64,000 nucleotides of DNA from Streptomyces sp. NBC_00464 (GCF_036013915.1 NZ_CP107899.1:1860001-1924000), one strand, 5' to 3'. Numbered from the stretch's first letter, positions 16,964-25,405 are shown. Translations and numbers: made by a program. Notes: a model not told the origin generated them from the letters alone.

Positions 16964-19390
16964 GTGACCGCCCGCAAGCCGTCCCGCAAAGCGTCCGATC
17001 CCGCTCCGACCACCCTCGACGCCCCTCTCTCCGCGGCGCCCGCCGAGCATGCGGACGCCGCCGCCGGCCCGGCCACCGGGACCCTCGCACCGGTGGAGGC
17101 GGACGCACCGCCCACCGAGGCGGCAGCGACGCCCCCACCGGCCAAGCGGGCGAAGCGGGCGGCGCCGCCGCGCCCCCGCCGCGCGGGCGGTCAGGGCGTC
17201 CGCCCCGCCGGTGCGCTCGACGACGGGGACCGGGCACGCCTCCTGTCGGGTGAGCACCACGCCCCGCACGAGCTGCTCGGCGCCCACCAGATCCGCGGCG
17301 GGGTCACCTTCCGGGTGCTGCGCCCGTTCGCCCGCTCGGTCACCGTGCTCGCCAAGGGGCTGCGCGCCCAGCTGCTCGACGACGGCGACGGGTTCTTCTC
17401 GGGACTGCTGCCGATGCCCGCGGTCCCCGACTACCGGCTCCTGGTGGCGTACGACGACAACGAGATCGAGATCCACGACCCGTACCGCTTCCTGCCCGCG
17501 CTGGGCGATCTCGATCTGCATCTGATCGGCGAGGGCCGGCACGAGGAGCTGTGGACCGCGCTCGGTGCCCGGGTGATGGAGCACCAGGGCGTCACCGGCA
17601 CCCGGTTCACGGTGTGGGCGCCCAACGCCCGCGGGGTCCGTGTCTCCGGGGACTTCAACTACTGGGACGGCACCGGATTCCCGATGCGTTCGCTCGGCTC
17701 CACCGGAGTGTGGGAGCTCTTCCTGCCGGCGATCGGGGAGGGGGCGCTGTACAAGTTCGACATCTGCCGCCCGGACGGCTCGCACACGCTGCGCGCCGAC
17801 CCGATGGCCCGCCACGCCGAGGTCCCGCCGTCCAACGCCTCGGTCGTGACGGCCGCGCACCACGTCTGGCAGGACCAGGAGTGGATGGCGCACCGCGGGG
17901 ACGTCCCCGTCCACGAGGCGCCGCTCTCGGTCTACGAGGTGCACCTGCCGTCCTGGCGACCGGGTCTCACCTACCGGCAGCTCGCGGAGCAACTCCCGGC
18001 GTACGTACGCGATCTGGGCTTCACCCACGTGGAGCTGATGCCGGTCTCCGAGCACCCCTTCGGCGGCTCCTGGGGCTATCAGGTCACCGGTTTCTACGCC
18101 CCGACGTCCCGGATGGGCTCGCCGGACGACTTCCGCTTCCTGGTCGACGCGCTGCACGGGGCCGGGATCGGCGTCATCGTCGACTGGGTGCCCGCGCACT
18201 TTCCGCGTGACGACTGGGCGCTCGCCGAGTTCGACGGCCGCGCGCTGTACGAGCACTCGGACCCGCAGCGGGCCGCACACCCGGACTGGGGGACGCTCGA
18301 ATTCGACTACGGCCGCACCGAGGTCCGCAACTTCCTGGTCTCCAACGCCACGTACTGGTGCGAGGAGTTCCACATCGACGGGCTGCGGGTCGACGCGGTC
18401 GCCTCGATGCTCTACCTCGACTACTCGCGCGAGGACGGGGAGTGGTCACCGAACGAGCACGGCGGCCGGGAGAACCCGGACGCCGTCGCCTTCCTCCAGG
18501 AGATGAACGCGACGGTCTACCGCCGCAACCCCGGCGTCGTGACGATCGCGGAGGAGTCCACCGCCTGGGACGGCGTCACCCGCGCCACCCATCATGTGGG
18601 CCCCGGCGGATTCGGCGGTCTCGGCTTCGGGCTGAAGTGGAACATGGGCTGGATGCACGACTCGCTGGAGTACGTGTCGAAGGAGCCGGTACACCGCAAG
18701 TACCACCACAACGAGATGACTTTCTCGATGGTGTACGCGTACAGCGAGAACTACGTCCTGCCGATCTCGCACGACGAGGTGGTGCACGGCAAGCGGTCGC
18801 TCGTCAGCAAGATGCCCGGCGACTGGTGGCAGCAGCGCGCCAACCACCGCGCCTATCTCGGCTTCATGTGGGCCCACCCCGGCAAGCAACTCCTCTTCAT
18901 GGGGCAGGAGTTCGCGCAGGGTGCGGAGTGGTCGGAGGGCCACGGCCCGGACTGGTGGCTGCTCGACCCGTCGTACGCGGCGGAGAGCGACCACCGGGGC
19001 GTACGGACGCTGGTGAGCGATCTGAACGCGGTGTACGGGACGACGCCGGCGCTCTGGCAGCGCGACACCGTCCCGGAGGGCTTCAGCTGGATCGAGGGCG
19101 GCGCCGCGGAGGACAACGCCTTCGCGTTCGTGCGGTACGACGCGGCCGGATCCCCCCTGATCGCCGTCTCCCATTTCTCCCCGGTGGTGCGCAGCGACTA
19201 CCGCATCGGCGTGCCGGACGGGCCGGAGGCCTGGGTGGAGGTCCTGAACACGGACGAGCTGCGGTACGGCGGGAGCGACGTACGCAACGAGGAGCCGCTG
19301 AAGCCGGAGGCGGTGGCGGCGCACGGCAGGGACACCAGCATCACGCTGACGCTCCCGCCGCTGGCGACGGTGTGGCTGCGGCCGGCCTGA
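16964..19390 (+). CDS. glgB: 1,4-alpha-glucan branching enzyme
   Basis: GlgB (808 residues) makes alpha-1,6 branches in the glucan built by GlgE. Residues 1-75 are a low-complexity Ala/Pro/Lys extension; then come an N-terminal beta domain, CBM48 (ARVMEHQGVTGTRFTVWAPN) and the GH13_9 barrel. Asp477 (GLRVDAVASMLYLDY) is the nucleophile, Glu530 (TIAEESTAWDG) the acid/base and Asp604 (SHDEVVHGKRS) the transition-state stabiliser; the spacings of 53 and 127 fit the family closely. GTG is chosen because GAGGAGG precedes it. It is the last gene of the glgE-treS-pep2-glgB cluster and ends at a strong hairpin. Confidence 0.95.
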   Translation: MTARKPSRKASDPAPTTLDAPLSAAPAEHADAAAGPATGTLAPVEADAPPTEAAATPPPAKRAKRAAPPRPRRAGGQGVRPAGALDDGDRARLLSGEHHAPHELLGAHQIRGGVTFRVLRPFARSVTVLAKGLRAQLLDDGDGFFSGLLPMPAVPDYRLLVAYDDNEIEIHDPYRFLPALGDLDLHLIGEGRHEELWTALGARVMEHQGVTGTRFTVWAPNARGVRVSGDFNYWDGTGFPMRSLGSTGVWELFLPAIGEGALYKFDICRPDGSHTLRADPMARHAEVPPSNASVVTAAHHVWQDQEWMAHRGDVPVHEAPLSVYEVHLPSWRPGLTYRQLAEQLPAYVRDLGFTHVELMPVSEHPFGGSWGYQVTGFYAPTSRMGSPDDFRFLVDALHGAGIGVIVDWVPAHFPRDDWALAEFDGRALYEHSDPQRAAHPDWGTLEFDYGRTEVRNFLVSNATYWCEEFHIDGLRVDAVASMLYLDYSREDGEWSPNEHGGRENPDAVAFLQEMNATVYRRNPGVVTIAEESTAWDGVTRATHHVGPGGFGGLGFGLKWNMGWMHDSLEYVSKEPVHRKYHHNEMTFSMVYAYSENYVLPISHDEVVHGKRSLVSKMPGDWWQQRANHRAYLGFMWAHPGKQLLFMGQEFAQGAEWSEGHGPDWWLLDPSYAAESDHRGVRTLVSDLNAVYGTTPALWQRDTVPEGFSWIEGGAAEDNAFAFVRYDAAGSPLIAVSHFSPVVRSDYRIGVPDGPEAWVEVLNTDELRYGGSDVRNEEPLKPEAVAAHGRDTSITLTLPPLATVWLRPA

Positions 19391-19401
19391 CCCGCAGGGC
19401 A

Positions 19402-19434
19402 GGGCCGGGCCGTCCCGTCGGCTCGGCCCGGCCC
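19402..19434 (+). terminator. Terminator of the glgE cluster
   Basis: A perfect 11-bp stem (GGGCCGGGCCG) with an 11-base loop lies 12 bases past the glgB stop codon. Confidence 0.75.
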
Positions 19435-19445
19435 GGCACAGCACG

Positions 19446-19480
19446 GCTCGGCTCGGCTCGGCTCGGCTCGGCTCGGCTCG
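19446..19480. repeat. Seven tandem copies of GCTCG
   Basis: Seven uninterrupted 5-bp units follow the glgB terminator, between it and the 3' end of the GH25 gene. It is non-coding. Slippage could change copy number without harming either gene. Confidence 0.9.
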
Positions 19481-19559
19481 GAGAGGTTGCGATCGCAGGG
19501 GCGCTCCCGCGGCCAGACCTTCGGGGGCGCCCCGCGCGGTTCGCAGTCTCTGTCCCCGT

Positions 19560-20375
19560 TCAGGTATGCGCGAGCCGCTCCAGTTCGGCGACGGTGCCGC
19601 GAAAGACGTTGAGGTCGGTCCTGTTATTCGATTCGATGCCGGGCACGGTTCCCGTCTCGCTGTGCTGCCAGATCTTCCAGCGGGACCCGGCGCCCGGCAC
19701 GGTCGTGGGCTCCGACGCACTGCTCCGGTACCGGGGCTGCCAGAGCATGTGGTCCGCGAACAACGAACCGTCGCCCTTCATACAGGCCTTGACGAACTGC
19801 TCCGTGGTGTAGATGACCGGCTTGACCTTCATCTCGGCGTCGACGGCCCGCAGGAAGGTGCGCAGTTCAGCCGTACTGAAGTTCCTCGGGCAGGCGCCGC
19901 CCGCCTTCAGCTCCAGATCGATGGCGGGCGGCAGTTCGCCGGGCGCCTTCCCCGTGTAGCCGGCCCTCCGCACCGTCGCGACGAAGTTCTCGGCCTGGTC
20001 CTTGCCGGCCGTCGTGCCGTAGAAGTGGTACGCGCCGCGGAACAGGCTGGCAGCCTTGGCATTCTTCAGGTCGGCGGCGAGCCACCTGTCCTGATGCGTG
20101 GTGCCCTCGGTGGCTTTGGCGTACATGAACGCATAGCCCGCTCGTCGCACCCGCTGCCAGTCGATGACCTTGTTCCCGGGGTGGTTGTAGTGGCTCGTGT
20201 CGACCCCTTTGACGCGGTAGTCGCTCGGCGGGGCGGCCTGCGCGGGTGTCACGGCCGGACCGGTGATCAGCGTTCCGGTGATCACCGCCAGTGCGACGTT
20301 ACGGACGGCTGTCCCGCGCAGGGCGGTGGCGTGGTTCTTCACGACGGTGAGCGCCGCTCGGGCGAAGAGTGGCAT
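19560..20375 (-). CDS. Secreted GH25 family lysozyme (N,O-diacetylmuramidase)
   Basis: The 271-residue protein hydrolyses the beta-1,4 bond after N-acetylmuramic acid in peptidoglycan. It has a long signal peptide (cleavage near PAQA-APP, residue 47). The GH25 barrel starts at VKGVDTSHYN (Asp59) and carries YAFMYAKATEGTTHQD and the catalytic PPAIDLEL with Asp153 and Glu155. IWQHSETGTVPGI near the end is also typical. The start chosen is MPLFARAA, preceded by GGAAGG; the frame continues upstream but would bury the signal peptide. It is divergent from a membrane HTH protein with peptidoglycan-binding domains, which may control it. Element A lies upstream, in the same orientation relative to this gene as element B has to the small secreted protein gene. 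Confidence 0.9.
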   Translation of the reverse strand: MPLFARAALTVVKNHATALRGTAVRNVALAVITGTLITGPAVTPAQAAPPSDYRVKGVDTSHYNHPGNKVIDWQRVRRAGYAFMYAKATEGTTHQDRWLAADLKNAKAASLFRGAYHFYGTTAGKDQAENFVATVRRAGYTGKAPGELPPAIDLELKAGGACPRNFSTAELRTFLRAVDAEMKVKPVIYTTEQFVKACMKGDGSLFADHMLWQPRYRSSASEPTTVPGAGSRWKIWQHSETGTVPGIESNNRTDLNVFRGTVAELERLAHT

Positions 20376-20734
20376 TGAGGGCCTTCCGGTAGTCGGGTAC
20401 GAGGAGCTGGGAGTGCCGGGGCCGTACGTGCTGCCGCGTGGCCCGCCATCCGTCCGGGTGAATACCTGGTCGCGGAGAACCGGGCCGCACGGCCGCGCGT
20501 GGTGGCACATGCCGCAGAGCTCTGGGCCTGCCCGACTCGGACGACGTCAAGTCGCCCGGTGGGCAGCGGAGTCAGCATGCCGGACATGTCACCGTTCTCG
20601 CTACGATCTGCTCTGCTGTCGGCCGATGCATCGATGCATGCCGCTATGTACATCGCTGACCTGCTGTTATGCCACCAGGCACGAGGTTCGCGGGTGTCCG
20701 GCCAGTCCGTATCACGACCTGGAGGAACACGGAC
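20376..20734. promoter_or_regulatory. Divergent control region of the lysozyme and HTH/peptidoglycan-binding genes
   Basis: No gene is supported here. The region holds a 14-bp perfect palindrome ATGCATCGATGCAT at 20626-20639, an ATGTACAT palindrome at 20646-20653, and the conserved CATAACAGCAG sequence (minus strand) described as element A. Confidence 0.5.
20625..20683. repeat. Element A of an inverted, imperfect ~60-bp repeat pair
   Basis: Read on the minus strand it runs GTGCCTGGTGGCATAACAGC onward to a TGCAT-type palindrome. The partner is element B at 21878-21937. The central 11 bases CTGCTGTTATG are identical in both, and 20 of the 23 bases at that end match. Confidence 0.75.
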
Positions 20735-21838
20735 ATGACGAGGAAGCAGGAGCGTGACGGCCGGCAGGCGTCTCCCGGCGTACTGCTGGCAGAACTGCTC
20801 CGTGAGTGGTGGGAGGCCGCCGGAGGGCCGACCGGCGGTGCGCGACCGACGCAACAGGCGCTGGCCTCACGCCTGGGCATCGACCAGACCACTCTGTCGC
20901 GCTATCTGAACCGTAATCACCCTTCCACCGCACCGCAGCGGGTGGTCGAGGCACTGCATGCGCAGTTGCGGGCCCCGCAAGCGGAGTTGGAGCAGGCACG
21001 GGCGTGGTCCAGGGCGGCGCTGGAGGAGCAGAGCCGCCAACGAGCCGTGAGCAACGGTCCGGCCGGCATCGTGAACGGCGCCGCCGCCCGCGTCGACAGC
21101 CCGTCCGCCGACGCCTCGGGCCCGCAGACATCCGCTGCCGGCGACGAAGCCCCCGTCGGAGCAGCCGGCGCGGCCGGTTCGCACAGAAGTCGCGGCCCGG
21201 GCCGTCTCCGCCCCCGGTGGCCCATGGTGGTGACGGTGGCACTGGTGGCGGTGGCCTTTGCCGCCGGGGCCCTCACCCAGCAACAGCGGAAGTCCGACCC
21301 GCCGGTTACGGCGAGCGGAACGGGCCGGGCGGGCGCGCCCCCTTCGACCGGAGCGCCGCTCGAATGGCCGGTACTGAAGAGGAAGCGGAACGAGGACCAG
21401 TTCGTGCGTGGCCGCGCCCTGCAGAACCTGTTGAGGAAGGAGAAGTACGAGCTGGAGGTGGACGGGATCTTCGGAGACCGGACGTACCGGGCAGTCGTGG
21501 ACTTCCAGCGGCGGAACCACCTCCGCCCGGACGGCAAGGTGGGCGGGGAGACCTGGCCGGCGCTGGTCGAGGAGCTCACGCTGGGAAGCCGCGGTTTCGC
21601 GGTCCTTGCCGCGCAGGAGCTGCTGGACAACACGGATCTGGGCGGCACGGAGGTGACGGGGACGTTCACCCCGACGAACGCCGCCGAGGTGAGCTTCTTC
21701 CAGCAGAGGCACGGCCTGCCCCGGACCGGCCGGGTCGACACGGACACCTGGCTGGCTCTGCTGGTGTTCCAGAGCGACCCCCAGGACACGCCCTCGTACC
21801 AGAAGTCCGCGAGCCCGTCCGGGCCCGCGTCCCCGTGA
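20735..21838 (+). CDS. Membrane-anchored HTH protein with two peptidoglycan-binding domains
   Basis: This 367-residue protein has a cytoplasmic helix-turn-helix (about 38-62, PTQQALASRLGIDQTTLSRY), a Gln/Glu-rich helix (80-105), an Ala/Gly/Ser linker, one membrane helix (163-181, PMVVTVALVAVAFAAGAL) and, outside, two tandem PG_binding_1 domains. The first is clear (223-279, DGIFGDRTYRAVVDFQRRN with DGKVGGETWPAL); the second is more diverged (283-342, FFQQRHGLPRTGRVDTDTW). The order suggests a one-component regulator reading cell-wall state, though an enzyme-free wall anchor is possible. GGAGGA sets the ATG at 20735. It is divergent from a GH25 lysozyme and followed by two secreted proteins, one L,D-transpeptidase-like. 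Confidence 0.85.
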   Translation: MTRKQERDGRQASPGVLLAELLREWWEAAGGPTGGARPTQQALASRLGIDQTTLSRYLNRNHPSTAPQRVVEALHAQLRAPQAELEQARAWSRAALEEQSRQRAVSNGPAGIVNGAAARVDSPSADASGPQTSAAGDEAPVGAAGAAGSHRSRGPGRLRPRWPMVVTVALVAVAFAAGALTQQQRKSDPPVTASGTGRAGAPPSTGAPLEWPVLKRKRNEDQFVRGRALQNLLRKEKYELEVDGIFGDRTYRAVVDFQRRNHLRPDGKVGGETWPALVEELTLGSRGFAVLAAQELLDNTDLGGTEVTGTFTPTNAAEVSFFQQRHGLPRTGRVDTDTWLALLVFQSDPQDTPSYQKSASPSGPASP

Positions 21839-21877
21839 CCGGCGCCGCCCGAAGGCGGCACAGCGTGGTGCACCTTC

Positions 21878-21937
21878 CGTGCCTGACGACATAACAGCAG
21901 TTCAGAGGCGGTGCGCACCGAGCTGCATCCATGCACC
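21878..21937. repeat. Element B of the inverted repeat pair
   Basis: It runs GTGCCTGACGACATAACAGC and on to GCTGCATCCATGCACC on the plus strand, ending 163 bases before the small secreted protein gene. It matches element A in reverse complement, so A points to the lysozyme and B to the secreted protein in the same sense. A shared promoter or operator is the simplest reading. Confidence 0.75.
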
Positions 21938-22100
21938 TACGCAGGCGCCAGGCAACCCTTCTTCCTGCCTGTGCCGCCGGGGCAGTCTGGTGGTGCGCCG
22001 AGCGGTCGGCCGGTCCCAGAACGGTCCGGCCGCTCATGGGACGTACATCCGCAGTTCGGTCCCGGCGCGATTCCCCTCAGCCCTGCTCAAGGAGTTCCAC

Positions 22101-22451
22101 ATGCCCGCTGTCCGCAAGACCCTCATCTCCGCCCTCTCCACCGCCGTGCTCGCCGGTGGGCTGGCCCTCGGCGCGGCCGGCGTGGCGAACGCCGACGGGT
22201 GCGGCGCCACTCGGTCCCCGAAGATCGACGGCGCCATGGCCTCCTGGACGATCACCTGCCCTACGAAGAACTCAGTGCGGGTGACCGGGTGGGTCGAGGA
22301 CACCAGCATGGACGGGGACTGCGCCATCGTCCGCGTCGTCGCCAACAGCACACAGCAGGCGAAGAAGGCGTGCGGCTCGGACGTCCGGGAGCACTTCACC
22401 TTCGACTTCCCGGGGACGCAGTCGGCCGAGGCGCGCCTGGCCACCGCCTGA
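22101..22451 (+). CDS. Small secreted four-cysteine protein, function unknown
   Basis: The 116-residue product has an N-terminal signal peptide ending near GVANA-DGC. The mature ~84 residues contain four cysteines (34, 53, 74, 91), enough for two disulfides, and alternate like a small beta-sandwich (ASWTITCPTKNSVRVTGWVED). AAGGAG 7 bases upstream fixes the ATG; upstream in-frame codons have no ribosome site. It lies between the peptidoglycan-binding HTH protein and the L,D-transpeptidase-like protein and shares element B/A with the lysozyme. I do not recognise a family. Confidence 0.75.
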   Translation: MPAVRKTLISALSTAVLAGGLALGAAGVANADGCGATRSPKIDGAMASWTITCPTKNSVRVTGWVEDTSMDGDCAIVRVVANSTQQAKKACGSDVREHFTFDFPGTQSAEARLATA

Positions 22452-22566
22452 TCCGGACCACCGGCGGGGCGGGCCACCGGGCCCGCCCCGCGCACTCAGG
22501 CACGGCCCGTGCCTGACACACGCCGCAGCCGGCAGGCCGACTGCGCAGATGGAGCGAGGTACTCAC

Positions 22567-23133
22567 ATGAAGGCGAACATGTCCAAGCGGCTCGTCCCCG
22601 GTGTCCTGACGGCAGCGGCAATGATGACCGCGGTGGTGGCACTGCCTCCCACCGGTGCCACCGCCGAGGCGGCGGCACCGGTGACGACCCTGGTGTTCGA
22701 CAAGAACCCCGCGGACCCCACCCGGTCGACCCTTTCGGTCTACAAGGGGGGCGTCCCCCAGTCGAAACCGTTCCGGGCCGGGTCCGGCGTCGGTCTCACG
22801 GACGAGTGTGTCCGCAACAAGGGATGGATTCCGAACGGCAACTGGAAGATCAAGCTGAAGGACAAGCGCTACGACGGACAGTTCATCAAGGGTTACGCCG
22901 TCCTGCTGGAGAACATGAGGTGCGCCCGGAAGTCGACGCCCCGCACCGAGATGTTCATCCACTCCGAGATGAACCGTGACGGCAGCCAGGGGAAGTCGGA
23001 GGCCCGCCGCTGGGATGGCGCCGGTGACTACAAGTCGAACGGCTGCGTGAAACTGAGTCCTTCCGACATCACCGAGTTGTTCGGCCTCCTGAACCGCATC
23101 GGCTGGCCGACCCACCTCCGGGTGGTCTCCTGA
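22567..23133 (+). CDS. Secreted L,D-transpeptidase-like (YkuD-type) protein
   Basis: The 188-residue protein has a signal peptide (cleavage near ATAEA-AAP). The C-terminal half has the L,D-transpeptidase pattern: His132 in MFIHSEMN and Cys160 in KSNGCVKLSPSD, equivalent to the HxxN/SHGCxR(L) catalytic site that forms 3-3 peptidoglycan crosslinks. The ATG at 22567 has GAGG 7 bases upstream; an in-frame ATG at 22549 is less likely. It lacks the extra Ig-like or LysM domains of large actinobacterial Ldt enzymes. A role as a hydrolase/transferase of the same fold cannot be excluded. It is convergent with trxA with only 29 bases between them. Confidence 0.8.
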   Translation: MKANMSKRLVPGVLTAAAMMTAVVALPPTGATAEAAAPVTTLVFDKNPADPTRSTLSVYKGGVPQSKPFRAGSGVGLTDECVRNKGWIPNGNWKIKLKDKRYDGQFIKGYAVLLENMRCARKSTPRTEMFIHSEMNRDGSQGKSEARRWDGAGDYKSNGCVKLSPSDITELFGLLNRIGWPTHLRVVS

Positions 23134-23162
23134 CCCTCAGGTGGGCTCCCGGCCGTCACGCA

Positions 23163-23507
23163 TCAGACCACCGCAGGCAGCACGTCCTCCAGCTCCTGGA
23201 GCAGACGGCGCTTGGGGCGGGCGCCCACCATCGACTTCACCGGTTCGCCGTCCTGGAAGACCATCAGCGTCGGCATCGACAGCACCGCGTAGCGGCCCGT
23301 GATCTCCGGGTTGTGGTCCACGTCGATCTGCACCACCTTGATCCGGCCGCTCTCCTCCTCGGCGATGGCGCTGAGCACCGGGGCCAGCTGGCGGCAGGGG
23401 CCGCACCAGTCGGCGGTGAATTCGACCAGGACCGGCACACCGGCTGCCAGGACCTCGGCGTCGAACGTCGTGTCGGTGACCTCGGCGACACCTTCTGCGT
23501 GGATCAT
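23163..23507 (-). CDS. trxA: Thioredoxin
   Basis: A standard 114-residue thioredoxin with the active site FTADWCGPCRQLAP and the cis-Pro loop MPTLMVFQDG. It reduces protein disulfides in the cytoplasm, itself reduced by thioredoxin reductase, which is not in this window. The start overlaps the stop of the MerR gene by ATGA, so the two are co-translated from the MerR-type promoter at 23927-23957. This puts thioredoxin under direct control of its own MerR regulator. Confidence 0.93.
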   Translation of the reverse strand: MIHAEGVAEVTDTTFDAEVLAAGVPVLVEFTADWCGPCRQLAPVLSAIAEEESGRIKVVQIDVDHNPEITGRYAVLSMPTLMVFQDGEPVKSMVGARPKRRLLQELEDVLPAVV

Positions 23508-23920
23508 CCTTCGTCCTCCCAGTTCAGTTCACAACGTGGTTCGGGGCCGCCCGTCAGCTCGGCGGAGGCCTCGACTTCGGCGCGGGCCAGCTGGGCGCCC
23601 ACCTCCGTGCGGACCGACTGCAACTGGCCGATGAGCGCGTCCAGCTCGCCGAGCTTGCGCCGGTAGACGGCCAGCGAGGCCGGGCAGGCGTCGCCCGCCG
23701 GATGGCCGGCGCGCAGGCAGTCGACGAAGGGCCGGGTCTCCTCCAGGTCGAACCCGAAGTCCTGAAGGGTCCGGATCTGCTGGATCAGCCGCAGGTCCCC
23801 CTCGTCGTACGTGCGGTAGCCGTTCTCCGCACGGCGTGCGGGCAGCAGGCCCCGTGACTCGTAGTACCGCAGCGTCCGTGTCGTCGTCCCGGCGCGTTCG
23901 GCCAGTTCCCCGATTCGCAT
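23504..23920 (-). CDS. MerR family transcriptional regulator of trxA
   Basis: The 138-residue protein begins MRIGELAERAGTTTRTLRYY, the MerR winged HTH, followed by a coiled-coil dimerisation helix (about 80-120). Cysteines in FVDCLRAGHPAGDACP and near the C-terminus (PRCELNW) could sense thiol-reactive or redox signals, but this is inference. There is no Shine-Dalgarno; a -10 TACGGT ends 6 bases before the ATG, so the message is probably leaderless. The promoter has a 19-bp spacer holding an 8-bp inverted repeat, the classic layout for MerR activators that untwist DNA. The downstream trxA overlaps by 4 bases. Confidence 0.9.
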   Translation of the reverse strand: MRIGELAERAGTTTRTLRYYESRGLLPARRAENGYRTYDEGDLRLIQQIRTLQDFGFDLEETRPFVDCLRAGHPAGDACPASLAVYRRKLGELDALIGQLQSVRTEVGAQLARAEVEASAELTGGPEPRCELNWEDEG

Positions 23921-23926
23921 GCCACG

Positions 23927-23957
23927 ACCGTAATCCTTGACGTCGGCGTCAAGGCAA
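23927..23957 (-). promoter_or_regulatory. MerR-type promoter with 19-bp spacer and dyad
   Basis: On the minus strand: -35 TTGCCT (23957-23952), 19-bp spacer, -10 TACGGT (23932-23927). The dyad CCTTGACG-CCGA-CGTCAAGG (23954-23935) sits in the spacer. Transcription should begin at or next to the MerR ATG at 23920. Confidence 0.7.
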
Positions 23958-23987
23958 GGGCGGGAGGGCGGACGGGCGGACACACAC

Positions 23988-24026
23988 GGATGCGGCCGGT
24001 CCGGGAATCCCGTACCGGCCGCATCC
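23988..24026 (-). terminator. Terminator of dctA
   Basis: A perfect 13-bp stem (GGATGCGGCCGGT) with a smaller inner stem (CGGG/CCCG) follows the dctA stop by 17 bases. Confidence 0.8.
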
Positions 24027-24043
24027 TTGAACGCGCTACACCT

Positions 24044-25405
24044 CTACGCCTTCGCGAGCGAGGGCTGCTCCTCGCCGCCGTCCCTGGCCTCGGGGACGTA
24101 CGGCTCGGCGGGCCCCTCGTCCGTGATCATCTTCTCGTCGAACGGGAGTGATCCGGAGAGGACTCGGTCCACCCGCTCCTTGTCGATCTCCTTGGTCCAG
24201 GTGCCGACGAGTACCGTGGCCACCGCGTTGCCCGCGAAGTTCGTCAGCGCGCGGGCCTCGCTCATGAAGCGGTCGATGCCGACGATCAGGCCGACACCGT
24301 CCACCAACTCGGGCCGGTGCGACTGAAGGCCCCCGGCGAGGGTGGCCAGTCCGGCGCCGGTGACGCCCGCCGCGCCCTTCGAGGCGATCACCATGAAGAC
24401 CAGCAGCGAGATCTGCTCGCCGATGCTCAGCGGGTCGCCCGTCGCGTTGGCAATGAAGAGCGAGGCCATCGTGAGGTAGATCGCGGTGCCGTCGAGGTTG
24501 AAGGAGTAGCCGGTCGGCACGGTGATGCCGACGACGGGCTTGCTGACGCCCATGTGCTCCATCTTCGCGATCAGCCGCGGCAGGGCCGACTCGGACGAGG
24601 AGGTGGAGAGGATGAGCAGGAACTCCCGGCCCAGGTACTTCAGCAGGGCGAAGATGTTGACCCCGGCCACCAGGCGCAGGATCGTGCCCAGGATCACGAA
24701 CACGAAGAGCGCGCAGGTGACGTAGAAGCCGATCATGATGACCGCGAGGGACTTCAGCGCGTCCACGCCGGTCTCGCCGACCACCGCGGCCATGGCGCCG
24801 AACGCGCCGACCGGGGCCACCCACATGATCATGGCGAGGATGCGGAAGACCAGGCGCTGGATGTGGCCGATGCCGCGCAGGACCGGCTCGCCCGCCGAGC
24901 CCAGGGCCTGGAGTGCGAAGCCCGCGAGCAGGGCGATGAGCAGGGTCTGGAGGACCTCGCCCTCGGTGAACGCCGACACGATGGTGGTGGGGATGACGCC
25001 GAGCAGGAAGTCCGCGGTGGACTCGCTGTCCCCCGCCTGCGCCTCACCGGCGGCGCGGGTCGCCTCGGTGAGGTGGAGGCTGGAGCCGGGCTCCAGGATG
25101 TTGCCGACGACCAGACCGATGGCCAGGGCCACGGTCGACATCACCAGGAAGTAGCCGAGGGCCAGACCGCCGACGGCGCCGACCTTGGCGGCCTTGCGTA
25201 CGGAGCCGACGCCCAGCACGATCGTGCAGAAGATGATCGGCGAGATCATCATCTTGATGAGGTTGACGAAGCCGGTTCCGATCGGCTTGAGCTCGACGGC
25301 GGCGTCCGGAGCGACGAGGCCCACCAGAATGCCGAGGCCCACCGCCGCGATCACGGCGAGATACAGATATTTCGTACGGTCCCGCTTGGCGGCGGCCACT
25401 CCCAC
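24044..25405 (-). CDS. dctA: C4-dicarboxylate:cation symporter
   Basis: This 453-residue membrane protein belongs to the dicarboxylate/amino acid:cation symporter family (DAACS). Hydrophobic helices run throughout, starting YLYLAVIAAVGLGILVGLV. The re-entrant hairpin motif LSTSSSESALPRL and the transport segment VVGITVPTGYSFNLDGTAIYL are both present. It takes up malate, fumarate or succinate with H+ or Na+. It is divergent from a DcuS/CitA-type sensor kinase and its response regulator, the usual partners controlling such transporters. Glutamate/aspartate transport by the same family is an alternative, but the neighbours favour dicarboxylates. Confidence 0.88.
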   Translation of the reverse strand: MGVAAAKRDRTKYLYLAVIAAVGLGILVGLVAPDAAVELKPIGTGFVNLIKMMISPIIFCTIVLGVGSVRKAAKVGAVGGLALGYFLVMSTVALAIGLVVGNILEPGSSLHLTEATRAAGEAQAGDSESTADFLLGVIPTTIVSAFTEGEVLQTLLIALLAGFALQALGSAGEPVLRGIGHIQRLVFRILAMIMWVAPVGAFGAMAAVVGETGVDALKSLAVIMIGFYVTCALFVFVILGTILRLVAGVNIFALLKYLGREFLLILSTSSSESALPRLIAKMEHMGVSKPVVGITVPTGYSFNLDGTAIYLTMASLFIANATGDPLSIGEQISLLVFMVIASKGAAGVTGAGLATLAGGLQSHRPELVDGVGLIVGIDRFMSEARALTNFAGNAVATVLVGTWTKEIDKERVDRVLSGSLPFDEKMITDEGPAEPYVPEARDGGEEQPSLAKA

